64,000 bases of DNA, from positions 186,001 through 250,000 of the forward strand of contig NZ_CP063120.1 of the NCBI RefSeq assembly GCF_014931395.1, read 5' to 3'. The notes below the pieces were generated by a model. The model was not told the origin of the DNA. It saw only the letters and a program-made list of their open reading frames with translations, and searched no databases. The stretch comes from Haemophilus parainfluenzae. GTDB taxonomy: Bacteria; Pseudomonadota; Gammaproteobacteria; Enterobacterales; Pasteurellaceae. The position numbers and the translations under genes are program-made. Positions within the stretch are counted from its first letter, which is position 1, and each line of letters begins with the position of its first letter. Of this stretch, positions 27,948 to 35,447 are shown in pieces.

Positions 27948-28705
27948 ATTTTCTTAAACGTTGGCTGGCTACCGCCATTGCCTTTTTATTTTGGGCTGTG
28001 GCAGGCACACTATTACAATTCGTTTTACTTCCTTTTGCCCAAAAAGGAAAGCACGCTAATTTATCTACCCAGTTAAAAGTTCGTCGTTTTGTTGGCGGAA
28101 TTTGGTATTATTTTATTCGTTACCTGTCTTGTGCGGGTGCTTTAAAAGTGACTTATCAAGGGTTTGAAAAATTGGGACGTCCAGGTCAATTAGTTGTGGT
28201 CAATCACCCATCTCTACTTGATGTAGTACTGATTCTCAGTAAAGCGCCTTCACTTAACTGTATTGTGAAAAAAGATCTTTTACACAATCCCACGATGAGG
28301 AATCAAATTCTCGCTTGTGGTTTTATCCCCAATACCGAGTCTCTAGAACTCTTGGAACATTGTGAGCGTGTATTGCAACAAGAGAGTCTCTTATTGTTTC
28401 CAGAAGGAACAAGAACTGGCTGGGATGGCATCGTAAAATTAAATCGCGGTGCTGTTTCAATTGGTTTACGTAGTGCAAAAGTCATTACCCCTGTCACGAT
28501 CAGGATGAATCCATTAAGCCTAAAAAAAGGTCATCCATGGTATAAAATACCAGACAAACAAATTCATTATGAATTATTCGTTGGCGATGATATTAATCCA
28601 CAAGAATGGATAGAAAATCAATCTATCCCGATGGCATCTCGTCGTTTAACAAAATATTTAGAAGATTATTTTAATTCTCAAACCTCACAAAAAGGATCGC
28701 AATAA
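27932..28705 (+). CDS. apeD: ApeD-like 1-acylglycerol-3-phosphate acyltransferase
   Basis: 257-residue PlsC-family acyltransferase. An N-terminal membrane helix (about 10-35) anchors it, followed by the catalytic HX4D motif in VNHPSLLDVV and the substrate-binding FPEGTRTG motif. I start it at the ATG 27932 rather than the upstream in-frame TTG at 27926. The stop overlaps the next ACP gene by one base. The acceptor is probably the lipid or glycerol end of the envelope-anchored polyene. Confidence 0.85.
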   Translation: MAEKLDFLKRWLATAIAFLFWAVAGTLLQFVLLPFAQKGKHANLSTQLKVRRFVGGIWYYFIRYLSCAGALKVTYQGFEKLGRPGQLVVVNHPSLLDVVLILSKAPSLNCIVKKDLLHNPTMRNQILACGFIPNTESLELLEHCERVLQQESLLLFPEGTRTGWDGIVKLNRGAVSIGLRSAKVITPVTIRMNPLSLKKGHPWYKIPDKQIHYELFVGDDINPQEWIENQSIPMASRRLTKYLEDYFNSQTSQKGSQ

Positions 28706-28968
28706 TGCAACTTGAACAACAATTAAAACAACTTATCATTGACAGCCTGGCATTAGAAGACATCAGTATCGACGATATTGAAACTGATATGCCTCTTTTT
28801 TCATCTGAAGGGCTAGGTTTAGATTCAGTTGATGCCTTAGAATTAGGCTTAGCTGTTCAAAAAACATTTGGTCTACAATTAGACGGTGAACAAACTCAAT
28901 TAAGAGATCACTTTGAAAGCGTAGCAACACTTGCTCACTTCATTCGCACACAAAAAGGTGAGGCATAA
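28705..28968 (+). CDS. apeE: Acyl carrier protein ApeE
   Basis: 87-residue ACP with phosphopantetheine Ser41 in LGLDSVDALELG. In characterised APE systems this ACP, with ApeF, carries the growing aryl polyene. The N-terminal helix is longer than in AcpP and the DSVDALEL helix is acidic as needed for ketosynthase docking. Overlaps apeD by one base and precedes the second ACP by 3 bases. Confidence 0.88.
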   Translation: MQLEQQLKQLIIDSLALEDISIDDIETDMPLFSSEGLGLDSVDALELGLAVQKTFGLQLDGEQTQLRDHFESVATLAHFIRTQKGEA

Positions 28969-28971
28969 TTC

Positions 28972-29223
28972 ATGACTGAACAGGAAATCAGAGATTTATT
29001 AACGGAAGCTCTGGAATCTTTATTTGAGATTGAACCAGAAAGAATTAAGCCGGAAACAAATCTTTATGAAGATCTAGAGATCGATAGTATTGATGCTATT
29101 GACTTAATCGATCATATTAAACGTAAAACAGGGCATAAACTTCAAGCGGAAGATTTCCGCAATGTGCGTACTGTAGATGACGTGGTTCAGGCGGTTCTAA
29201 AACTTAGTCAAAACGCACAATAA
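28972..29223 (+). CDS. apeF: Acyl carrier protein ApeF
   Basis: 83-residue second ACP with Ser39 in EIDSIDAIDL. The tandem placement after ApeE is the hallmark of APE clusters. The stop overlaps the start of the following ligase gene by one base, suggesting the starter-activating enzyme is translated with it. Confidence 0.88.
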   Translation: MTEQEIRDLLTEALESLFEIEPERIKPETNLYEDLEIDSIDAIDLIDHIKRKTGHKLQAEDFRNVRTVDDVVQAVLKLSQNAQ

Positions 29224-30905
29224 TGACACCTTACTTACCGACTTATCTTATTGCTCAGCACCCAAGTTGGCTCTATGCTGATTTTGAGTGCCGAGCGTTT
29301 CAAATTTCAGCTGAATTGCAACAGCGTCAACTTCGATCCGTTACGGTATGGCTAGAAGATGGTGCAACATTGGCATGCCTACTGCTAGGTGCTTGGCATG
29401 CTAATGTTCGTGTTCTTTTCCCACCTAATTTCACTGAAGAAAGTATTCAGTGGGCAAATGAGCATTCTGAACTTTGGCTTACTGATCGAGATATTGAACT
29501 CGAAAAATGCGAGCAAATCTCTCAATTTGGCATCACACAAGATTGGGAAAATGTTGCTAAAAATCGACCGCTCTTTGACTTTAGTAACCAAAGTGAAATC
29601 TGGTTGAAAACTTCAGGTAGCACAGGTGAAGCCAAAACCATCATTAAAACAGCAGAACAAATGTGGTTAGGCGGAGAAGTATTAGCCAAAGGTTTACCAT
29701 TCCCTGCCGGAAATAACATTACGGCAATTAGCACGGTGAGTATTCAGCATATTTACGGCTTAACCGTACATATTATGATGTCACTGGTTAACGGCTGGCA
29801 AATTGGTCGAAAACAACTTTTCTACCCTGAATGCATCATGCAAGAAGCCAATAAATCACAATCAGCAGTTATTGTGAGCAGTCCAGCGATGCTTTCAGGC
29901 ATAGATTGGCAGCAAATGAAAATTTCTGAAAATATTATGGGGATTATTTCTTCTGGTGGTGCACTAGCTGAAGAACTATCTGAGCAAATTAGAGCAAAAA
30001 TCCACCATCCTGTTATCGAAATTTATGGCAGCACGGAGACGGGCCCAATTGCTATTCGGGATGATATTTCCCTTTGGCGACGATTACCTAATAGCCAACT
30101 TGGCAGCAATGAGCAAGGCGAGTTATGGATTGAAGGAGTTTGGCTTGCCAAACGAGAACAAACCGCAGATGTGGTTGAGTTTGAAGAAAACGGTTTCCGT
30201 TTATTAGGACGAGCAGATCGCATTGTCAAAATAGGGGATAAACGAATTTCCTTATTAGGCGTAGAAACGGCATTGAATAAACACGAATTTATTGAGGATT
30301 GTTATATTGCTCAACATCCTGAGAAATCTCGTCTTGCCGCCTGGATTGGTTTAACTGAGCAAGGCATTCAATTTTTCAGAGAGAAAGGTCGAAGAGCGCT
30401 TATTCATAAGCTAAAACTTTTCTTAGGGCATTCTCAAGAAAAAGCAGCCATCCCTCGTTTCTGGCGATTCACTTATCAATTACCACGTAATAGTCAGTCA
30501 AAAATAAATAAGCTGGAATTTAACCGCACTTGTTTAGAAACCTGTAAGGATGCAATTTGGCTTGAACAAAGCAAAAATGAAAATTCACAAATCTCAACCG
30601 GTATTGTGCCGCTTGATTTAGTGTATCTAAAAGATCACTTTGCTGAATTTCCATTAGTCCCTGGCGTCATTGAATTACAATGGATTTCGGAAAAAATAAA
30701 GGCATTTTTTGGTAAAGAAGTCATTATTCATTCATTCGATAAGCTGAAGTATCAAACATTCTTACGGCCGAATGATCGCTTTGATATTCAATTAAAATGG
30801 GATTCATCAAAAAATAGAATGGCATTTCAATTACTTGCCAATAATGAAACTTGCTGTACTGGATTAGCCATCATAGAGCATGAAGATCATCCTACTGATT
30901 GTTAA
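29223..30905 (+). CDS. Fused AMP-dependent acyl/aryl ligase and hotdog dehydratase (ApeH-ApeI type)
   Basis: 560-residue two-domain protein. Residues 1-440 are an adenylate-forming ligase: phosphate loop LKTSGSTGEAKT (about 138-149), IYGSTETGP and GRADRIVKIGDKRIS are recognisable. Residues 455-560 form a FabZ-like hotdog domain with KDHFAEFPLVPGV (His at about 472), the 3-hydroxyacyl dehydratase signature. The ligase probably activates an aryl acid such as 4-hydroxybenzoate for ACP loading; the dehydratase makes the double bonds. In E. coli these are separate ApeH and ApeI. A second ligase paralogue without the hotdog domain lies at 31430. Confidence 0.82.
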   Translation: MTPYLPTYLIAQHPSWLYADFECRAFQISAELQQRQLRSVTVWLEDGATLACLLLGAWHANVRVLFPPNFTEESIQWANEHSELWLTDRDIELEKCEQISQFGITQDWENVAKNRPLFDFSNQSEIWLKTSGSTGEAKTIIKTAEQMWLGGEVLAKGLPFPAGNNITAISTVSIQHIYGLTVHIMMSLVNGWQIGRKQLFYPECIMQEANKSQSAVIVSSPAMLSGIDWQQMKISENIMGIISSGGALAEELSEQIRAKIHHPVIEIYGSTETGPIAIRDDISLWRRLPNSQLGSNEQGELWIEGVWLAKREQTADVVEFEENGFRLLGRADRIVKIGDKRISLLGVETALNKHEFIEDCYIAQHPEKSRLAAWIGLTEQGIQFFREKGRRALIHKLKLFLGHSQEKAAIPRFWRFTYQLPRNSQSKINKLEFNRTCLETCKDAIWLEQSKNENSQISTGIVPLDLVYLKDHFAEFPLVPGVIELQWISEKIKAFFGKEVIIHSFDKLKYQTFLRPNDRFDIQLKWDSSKNRMAFQLLANNETCCTGLAIIEHEDHPTDC

Positions 30906-31437
30906 TATATTGCTTGCGCTAACAGCCATCGCTTATCCGATTATTTGGCTTTTCTTTCAAGCAGACCAACTCTTGCATACGTTACCTTATGTGATGAGTT
31001 TATTATGGTTGATTAAAAGCCTAATACACCCGCATAAGGGGCAAAGAATTTTTGCATTAAGCATGGCTATCCTATTATTCCTTGTGGGGTGGCAACGCTC
31101 ACTCGATATGATGTATTGGTACCCTATTTTAATGAATGGCATTATGTTGGTGTTATTTGGCGGAAGTCTATTCCAATCTCAATCATTGGTTGAAAGATTA
31201 GCTCGTTTACAAACGCCTAATCTCAATACTCAAGCTATTCAATATACTCGCCGAGTAACCCAAGTCTGGTGCGGTGTATTTTGTTTAAATATTTTGCTTT
31301 CAACGCTCTTTATTGCATTTAACTTATTAGAATATTGGGCAATTTATACTGGGGTTATTTCTTACATTATTATGGGCCTAGTTATGAGTATTGAATGGCT
31401 CATTCGTCAACGCGTAAAACGGAATCACTATGAATAA
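30880..31437 (+). CDS. apeG: ApeG-like membrane protein (COG4648)
   Basis: 185-residue integral membrane protein with about five hydrophobic segments (first at 3-25, last about 150-172) and a basic C-terminus. It matches the COG4648-type membrane gene that occurs in all APE operons I know of. It starts 26 bases inside the upstream ligase gene and overlaps the next gene by 8 bases. No catalytic residue is visible; it may help anchor or move the intermediate. Confidence 0.75.
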   Translation: MKIILLIVNILLALTAIAYPIIWLFFQADQLLHTLPYVMSLLWLIKSLIHPHKGQRIFALSMAILLFLVGWQRSLDMMYWYPILMNGIMLVLFGGSLFQSQSLVERLARLQTPNLNTQAIQYTRRVTQVWCGVFCLNILLSTLFIAFNLLEYWAIYTGVISYIIMGLVMSIEWLIRQRVKRNHYE

Positions 31438-32737
31438 ACATCAACCTAACTCACTTATTGCATTAAATCCAGAATGGCGCTGGCAAGATTTTACTTATCG
31501 TTGTCAACAAATCAGCCAACAACTCCAACAAGATAATATTCAAAGTGCAGCATTTTGGTTTGAGGATGCCGCAAACTATGCCTGTGCAATGCTTGCCTGT
31601 TTTGATGCTAAAACCCGAATTTTGCTTCCACCTAATCTTCTCGATGAAAATCAAGAATGGATTCGTGATAATGCTGATATGTTATTTGATGACAATAAAT
31701 TCAACACTTACGGCATTTCACAAGTTGTTGATAAAAAAGATTTCTTCATTGATAAACATTGTCAAACTGAAATTTGGCTAAAAACATCAGGAAGTAGTGG
31801 ACAACCTAAAATCATGGTGAAAACAGCTGAAAAAATGTGGCAAGAATCTGAAGCAATCAGTCAGTCACTTCCTTTCCCGGAAGGAAATGGCATCCATATT
31901 GTCTCAAGCGTTTCTGCACAGCACCACTATGGTTTATCCTATCGAGTCATGTTACCGCTGACAATGGGCTGGTCAATTGGCCGCAAACAGCTCCCTTATC
32001 CAGAATATATGATTGCAGAAAGCCTTATTGCGAAACAGTCTATTTGGGTTAGTAGCCCTGCATTACTGACCCATTTAAATTTAGATGAACCTCAACTTCA
32101 TCAATGTCGTATTTTAGGCATTCTATCTTCAGGTGGGATGCTGCCAGAAGAAACCGCAACAGCCATGCGCGCCAAGCTTAAAACTAAAACCATTGAAGGC
32201 TATGGTAGTACAGAAACCGGCGTCATTGCGTTTCGTGAACAAGCCGGGCTTTGGACCCCTACACCCGTAACTAAAATCGGGGTCAATGAAGAAAATGCGT
32301 TATGGGTTGAATCACCTTGGCTTGAACAGCGTGAGCAAACAGCAGATGGTGTTGAAATCATCGGTAATCAATTTAACTTATTAGGACGCATTGATCGCAT
32401 CGTTAAATTTGGCGATAAGCGTATTTCTTTAGTTCGAATTGAACAAGACCTACTGAAACACCCTTATATTCGAGATTGCTATGTTGCACAACACCCTAAT
32501 CATTTACGCCCTGCTGCTTGGGTTGAATTGAAGGAAGAAGGCATTTCCTTTTATCTACAAAAAGGACGGGCTGAATTATTAAAACAACTCCGGCTCCATT
32601 TAAGTAAAACCCAGGAACATTCAGGCTTACCACGCTTTTGGCGATTTACTAACAAATTGCCACGTAATAGCCAATTCAAGATTAGTCGAGCAGATTTTGA
32701 TGCTATATTTTTACATGAAAAAGAAGAACAATTTTAA
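31430..32737 (+). CDS. apeH: Second AMP-dependent acyl/aryl ligase (ApeH-like)
   Basis: 435-residue adenylate-forming enzyme, paralogous to the ligase part of the 29223 gene over its whole length (shared landmarks LKTSGS, QIGRKQL/SIGRKQL, GYGSTETG, GRIDRIVKFGDKRIS, PRNSQ). Its phosphate loop is the more usual TSGSSGQPK. It has no dehydratase domain. Two ligases suggest either two starter acids or division of labour between the aryl starter and an acyl chain for the resorcinol side. It overlaps ApeG by 8 bases and sits where apeH lies in the standard order. Confidence 0.8.
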   Translation: MNKHQPNSLIALNPEWRWQDFTYRCQQISQQLQQDNIQSAAFWFEDAANYACAMLACFDAKTRILLPPNLLDENQEWIRDNADMLFDDNKFNTYGISQVVDKKDFFIDKHCQTEIWLKTSGSSGQPKIMVKTAEKMWQESEAISQSLPFPEGNGIHIVSSVSAQHHYGLSYRVMLPLTMGWSIGRKQLPYPEYMIAESLIAKQSIWVSSPALLTHLNLDEPQLHQCRILGILSSGGMLPEETATAMRAKLKTKTIEGYGSTETGVIAFREQAGLWTPTPVTKIGVNEENALWVESPWLEQREQTADGVEIIGNQFNLLGRIDRIVKFGDKRISLVRIEQDLLKHPYIRDCYVAQHPNHLRPAAWVELKEEGISFYLQKGRAELLKQLRLHLSKTQEHSGLPRFWRFTNKLPRNSQFKISRADFDAIFLHEKEEQF

Positions 32738-32743
32738 CTTGCT

Positions 32744-33472
32744 ATGATGGAACCGAAACTTATTGCGATTATCCCGCACTACAATCATTCTGACAAAATT
32801 GGCAATGTAATTAACCAATTACACAAGCTAAATTTACCTGTATTAGTGGTTGATGATGGATCATCTGAACAGCATAAAAAATCATTAGCTTCTCTTTCAG
32901 AAAAAGACAATCTACATATTCATTATTGCCCACAAAATCAAGGTAAAGGTGGCGCGATGAAAGTAGGTTTTAGATTAGCATTTGAGCAAGGATTTACACA
33001 TGCCTTGCAAGTGGATGCAGATGGCCAACACAATCTGATTGATGCCCTTTCAATGCAACAAAAAATGCTTGAAAATCCGACTGCACTTATTTGTGGTAAA
33101 CCCATCTATGGTGATGATGCGCCTAAATCCCGACTTTATGGGAGAAAAATTACAGATTTTTGGAATGCCATTCACACGCTTTCTCTCGATATTAAAGATG
33201 GCATGTGTGGCTTTCGCTTGTATCCATTAAATCGCACCATTGAAATTCTCGATAATGAACATGTCGGAAACCGCATGGATTTTGATATCGAAATTCTCAT
33301 CAAGGCTCACTGGTACCAAATACCATTAATTTGGGTTGACTCCCCCGTTTCCTACGATAAAAATGGTGTCTCACATTTCAATGCTTGGAAAGACAATGTG
33401 TTAATCAGTAAAATGCACATGTATTTATTTTTTGGGATGTTAAAACGCTTATTAACCGGAAAGCCGCTATGA
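32744..33472 (+). CDS. Family 2 glycosyltransferase (GT half of ApeJ)
   Basis: 242-residue GT-A-fold enzyme. VVDDGSS (about residues 38-44) binds the nucleotide sugar and DADGQH (about 93-98) is the DXD-like metal site. The C-terminal part is amphipathic and ends with a basic helix (FFGMLKRLLTGKPL). In enterobacterial APE operons the glycosyltransferase and acyltransferase are fused as ApeJ; here they are adjacent genes overlapping by 4 bases. Likely role: glycosylation of the lipid anchor of the polyene. Confidence 0.82.
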   Translation: MMEPKLIAIIPHYNHSDKIGNVINQLHKLNLPVLVVDDGSSEQHKKSLASLSEKDNLHIHYCPQNQGKGGAMKVGFRLAFEQGFTHALQVDADGQHNLIDALSMQQKMLENPTALICGKPIYGDDAPKSRLYGRKITDFWNAIHTLSLDIKDGMCGFRLYPLNRTIEILDNEHVGNRMDFDIEILIKAHWYQIPLIWVDSPVSYDKNGVSHFNAWKDNVLISKMHMYLFFGMLKRLLTGKPL

Positions 33473-34407
33473 ATCAATCAACTGAGAATAGCCAACATTG
33501 GGCGAAACAATCTGAGCGAGGAAATGCTTTTTTCTTAAATCTCACACGATTAATCGTAAAATATTGCCCATTGTGGTTAATTAAAATCGCAACATTTGTG
33601 GTGGTTTGTTATTTTTATCTGACTGCCAGAAAAGCGCGAAACAACATTAAAGCTTACCAATATCGTCTTAAACAACAATTTCCGCATTGTCATCTCCCTT
33701 CATTCCCTGTATTTCGTCAATTTCTCTTTTTTGGTGAAATCATTTGTGACAACTTTGCGGTTTGGCAGCGGAAAATCCATTACACGGATTTAATTGTCGA
33801 TGATGCTGATAATTTATATGGCGATGTAGATCAAGGTGGACGAGGTCAGATTCTTGTTTGCTCGCATTTTGGTAACATCGAGATTTGTCGAGCATTAGTC
33901 GATAGCGGACAACACAAAAACTTTCATTTGAATGTATTAGTACATAGCAAAAATGCTGAAGCTTTTAATAAAGCATTAGTTGAAGCCGGTGCAGATGCCT
34001 TACCCCTTATTCAAGTTGAAGATTTAGATGCGCAAAAAATGTTAGAGCTTTCTCAACGCTTAGAGCGAGGTGAATGGATTGCAATTGCGGCTGATCGCGT
34101 ACCTATCCGTGGCGATAAAACACAATCAGTCAACTTCCTTGGCCATTATGCTGAATTCCCTCAAGGAGCGTGGTTGCTTGCAAGTATTTTAAAAGCGCCT
34201 TTAAATACAATTTTCTGTCTTAAAGAAAAAGGACAATATCGAATGAAATTGCGCCGTTTTTCTCCCCCAATTAGCGGGCGTGGCAAAGCACGAGAAGAAA
34301 ATATTAAACAGGTCATGCAACAATATGCGGACTTACTTGCCAAAGAATGTGCAGAAAATCCTCTACTTTGGTTTAATTTTTATAACTTTTGGAATGATAA
34401 AAAATGA
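33469..34407 (+). CDS. LpxL/HtrB-like lipid acyltransferase (AT half of ApeJ)
   Basis: 312-residue membrane-associated acyltransferase. One hydrophobic helix lies near 30-50, and the HX4E motif CSHFGNIE (about 125-132) is the catalytic site of the LpxL family. IAADRVPI and FLGHYAEFPQGAW match substrate-binding segments. It overlaps the glycosyltransferase gene by 4 bases and the thioesterase by 4. In the known fused ApeJ this domain follows the glycosyltransferase, so the split is a local variation. Confidence 0.82.
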   Translation: MNQSTENSQHWAKQSERGNAFFLNLTRLIVKYCPLWLIKIATFVVVCYFYLTARKARNNIKAYQYRLKQQFPHCHLPSFPVFRQFLFFGEIICDNFAVWQRKIHYTDLIVDDADNLYGDVDQGGRGQILVCSHFGNIEICRALVDSGQHKNFHLNVLVHSKNAEAFNKALVEAGADALPLIQVEDLDAQKMLELSQRLERGEWIAIAADRVPIRGDKTQSVNFLGHYAEFPQGAWLLASILKAPLNTIFCLKEKGQYRMKLRRFSPPISGRGKAREENIKQVMQQYADLLAKECAENPLLWFNFYNFWNDKK

Positions 34408-34847
34408 AAAAACACGTTTTTTGCCGTCATAATTCTGAATTCGAAGTGCAATTCTTTGATGTCGACTCGATGGATATTATGTGGCATGGGCATTACGTCA
34501 AATACCTTGAGATGGCACGCTGTCAATTCCTAGAGGAAATTGGCTATACCTATGATGTTATGAAAAAACAAGGGTTTGGTTGGCCAATCGTTCAACTTAA
34601 TATTAAATATGTTAACCCAGCATTATTTCGTCAAAAAATCCGAATTGAATTAAAAGTAGTCGAATATGAAACTTGTTTGCGCATTGATTATGTTATTTTT
34701 GATGCTAAAACCAATCAAAAATTAACCACGGCAAGTACCACCCAAGTAGCCGTTAGTATGCAAACACGCGAAATGCAATTACAAACACCACCATGTTGGC
34801 AAAGTGCGGTCAAAACTCATCCTACTTTTGTATCTGAAGGGGAATAA
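34404..34847 (+). CDS. apeK: Acyl-CoA/ACP thioesterase ApeK
   Basis: 147-residue hotdog thioesterase of the 4-hydroxybenzoyl-CoA thioesterase type. The signature DVDSMDIMWHGHYVKYLE (about residues 20-37) contains the catalytic aspartate. In APE systems ApeK is thought to release stalled intermediates or the finished chain from the ACP. Overlaps the acyltransferase gene by 4 bases; an uptake signal occurs at 34802. Confidence 0.85.
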   Translation: MKKHVFCRHNSEFEVQFFDVDSMDIMWHGHYVKYLEMARCQFLEEIGYTYDVMKKQGFGWPIVQLNIKYVNPALFRQKIRIELKVVEYETCLRIDYVIFDAKTNQKLTTASTTQVAVSMQTREMQLQTPPCWQSAVKTHPTFVSEGE

Positions 34848-34849
34848 TA

Positions 34850-35434
34850 ATGCGATTGATGATCTTCATCTTAGGTTTGTTCCTAAGCAGCGTAAGCTTC
34901 GCTTTTTCTGAAGCTGATTTAGTTAAACAACTCCAGCAACCGCAAAGTGTTCAAGGAAACTTTATCCAACATCGCTATTTAAAGGCATTAAACAAGCCAA
35001 TTGAAATGCAAGGTCAATTTGCCTTGTTAGCTCAAAAAGGGCTATTATGGCAGCTTGAAAAACCGTTTAATAACAGCTTAAGAGTCACGCCTAACGGGAT
35101 TCAACAATGGAATGGTACTCTGTGGGTGAATAGCGGTAATGTTGGGCAAAACGAGCAAATTGGTCTCTTTTTAGGGTTGTTATCCGGCAATATTGATGGG
35201 CTTAAATCTCAGTTTGATTTTGCATTATCCGGTAACGCTAACCAATGGCAACTGACCTTAACACCTAATTCATTATTAATGCAGCAAATCTTCACAACCA
35301 TTGAAATTTCAGGCGATCAAACTGTGAAAAAATTAACCTTAAATGAAAAACAAGGCGATCGCACACAAATTGAATTTAAGCAAATCCAGCTTAATCAGCC
35401 ATTAAGTCAGTTTGCCCGTTCAGCACTGGAATAA
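34850..35434 (+). CDS. apeL: LolA-like lipoprotein carrier ApeL
   Basis: 194-residue periplasmic protein with a signal peptide (residues 1-19, ending VSFAF) and a LolA/LolB-like beta domain: VQGNFIQHRYLKALNKPIEMQGQF and LLWQLEKPFNNSLRVT resemble LolA outer-membrane lipoprotein carriers. Expected to shuttle a hydrophobic product across the periplasm with the MMPL exporter next door. Start 2 bases after the apeK stop. Confidence 0.82.
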   Translation: MRLMIFILGLFLSSVSFAFSEADLVKQLQQPQSVQGNFIQHRYLKALNKPIEMQGQFALLAQKGLLWQLEKPFNNSLRVTPNGIQQWNGTLWVNSGNVGQNEQIGLFLGLLSGNIDGLKSQFDFALSGNANQWQLTLTPNSLLMQQIFTTIEISGDQTVKKLTLNEKQGDRTQIEFKQIQLNQPLSQFARSALE

Positions 35435-35447
35435 ACGATTGTAAAAG

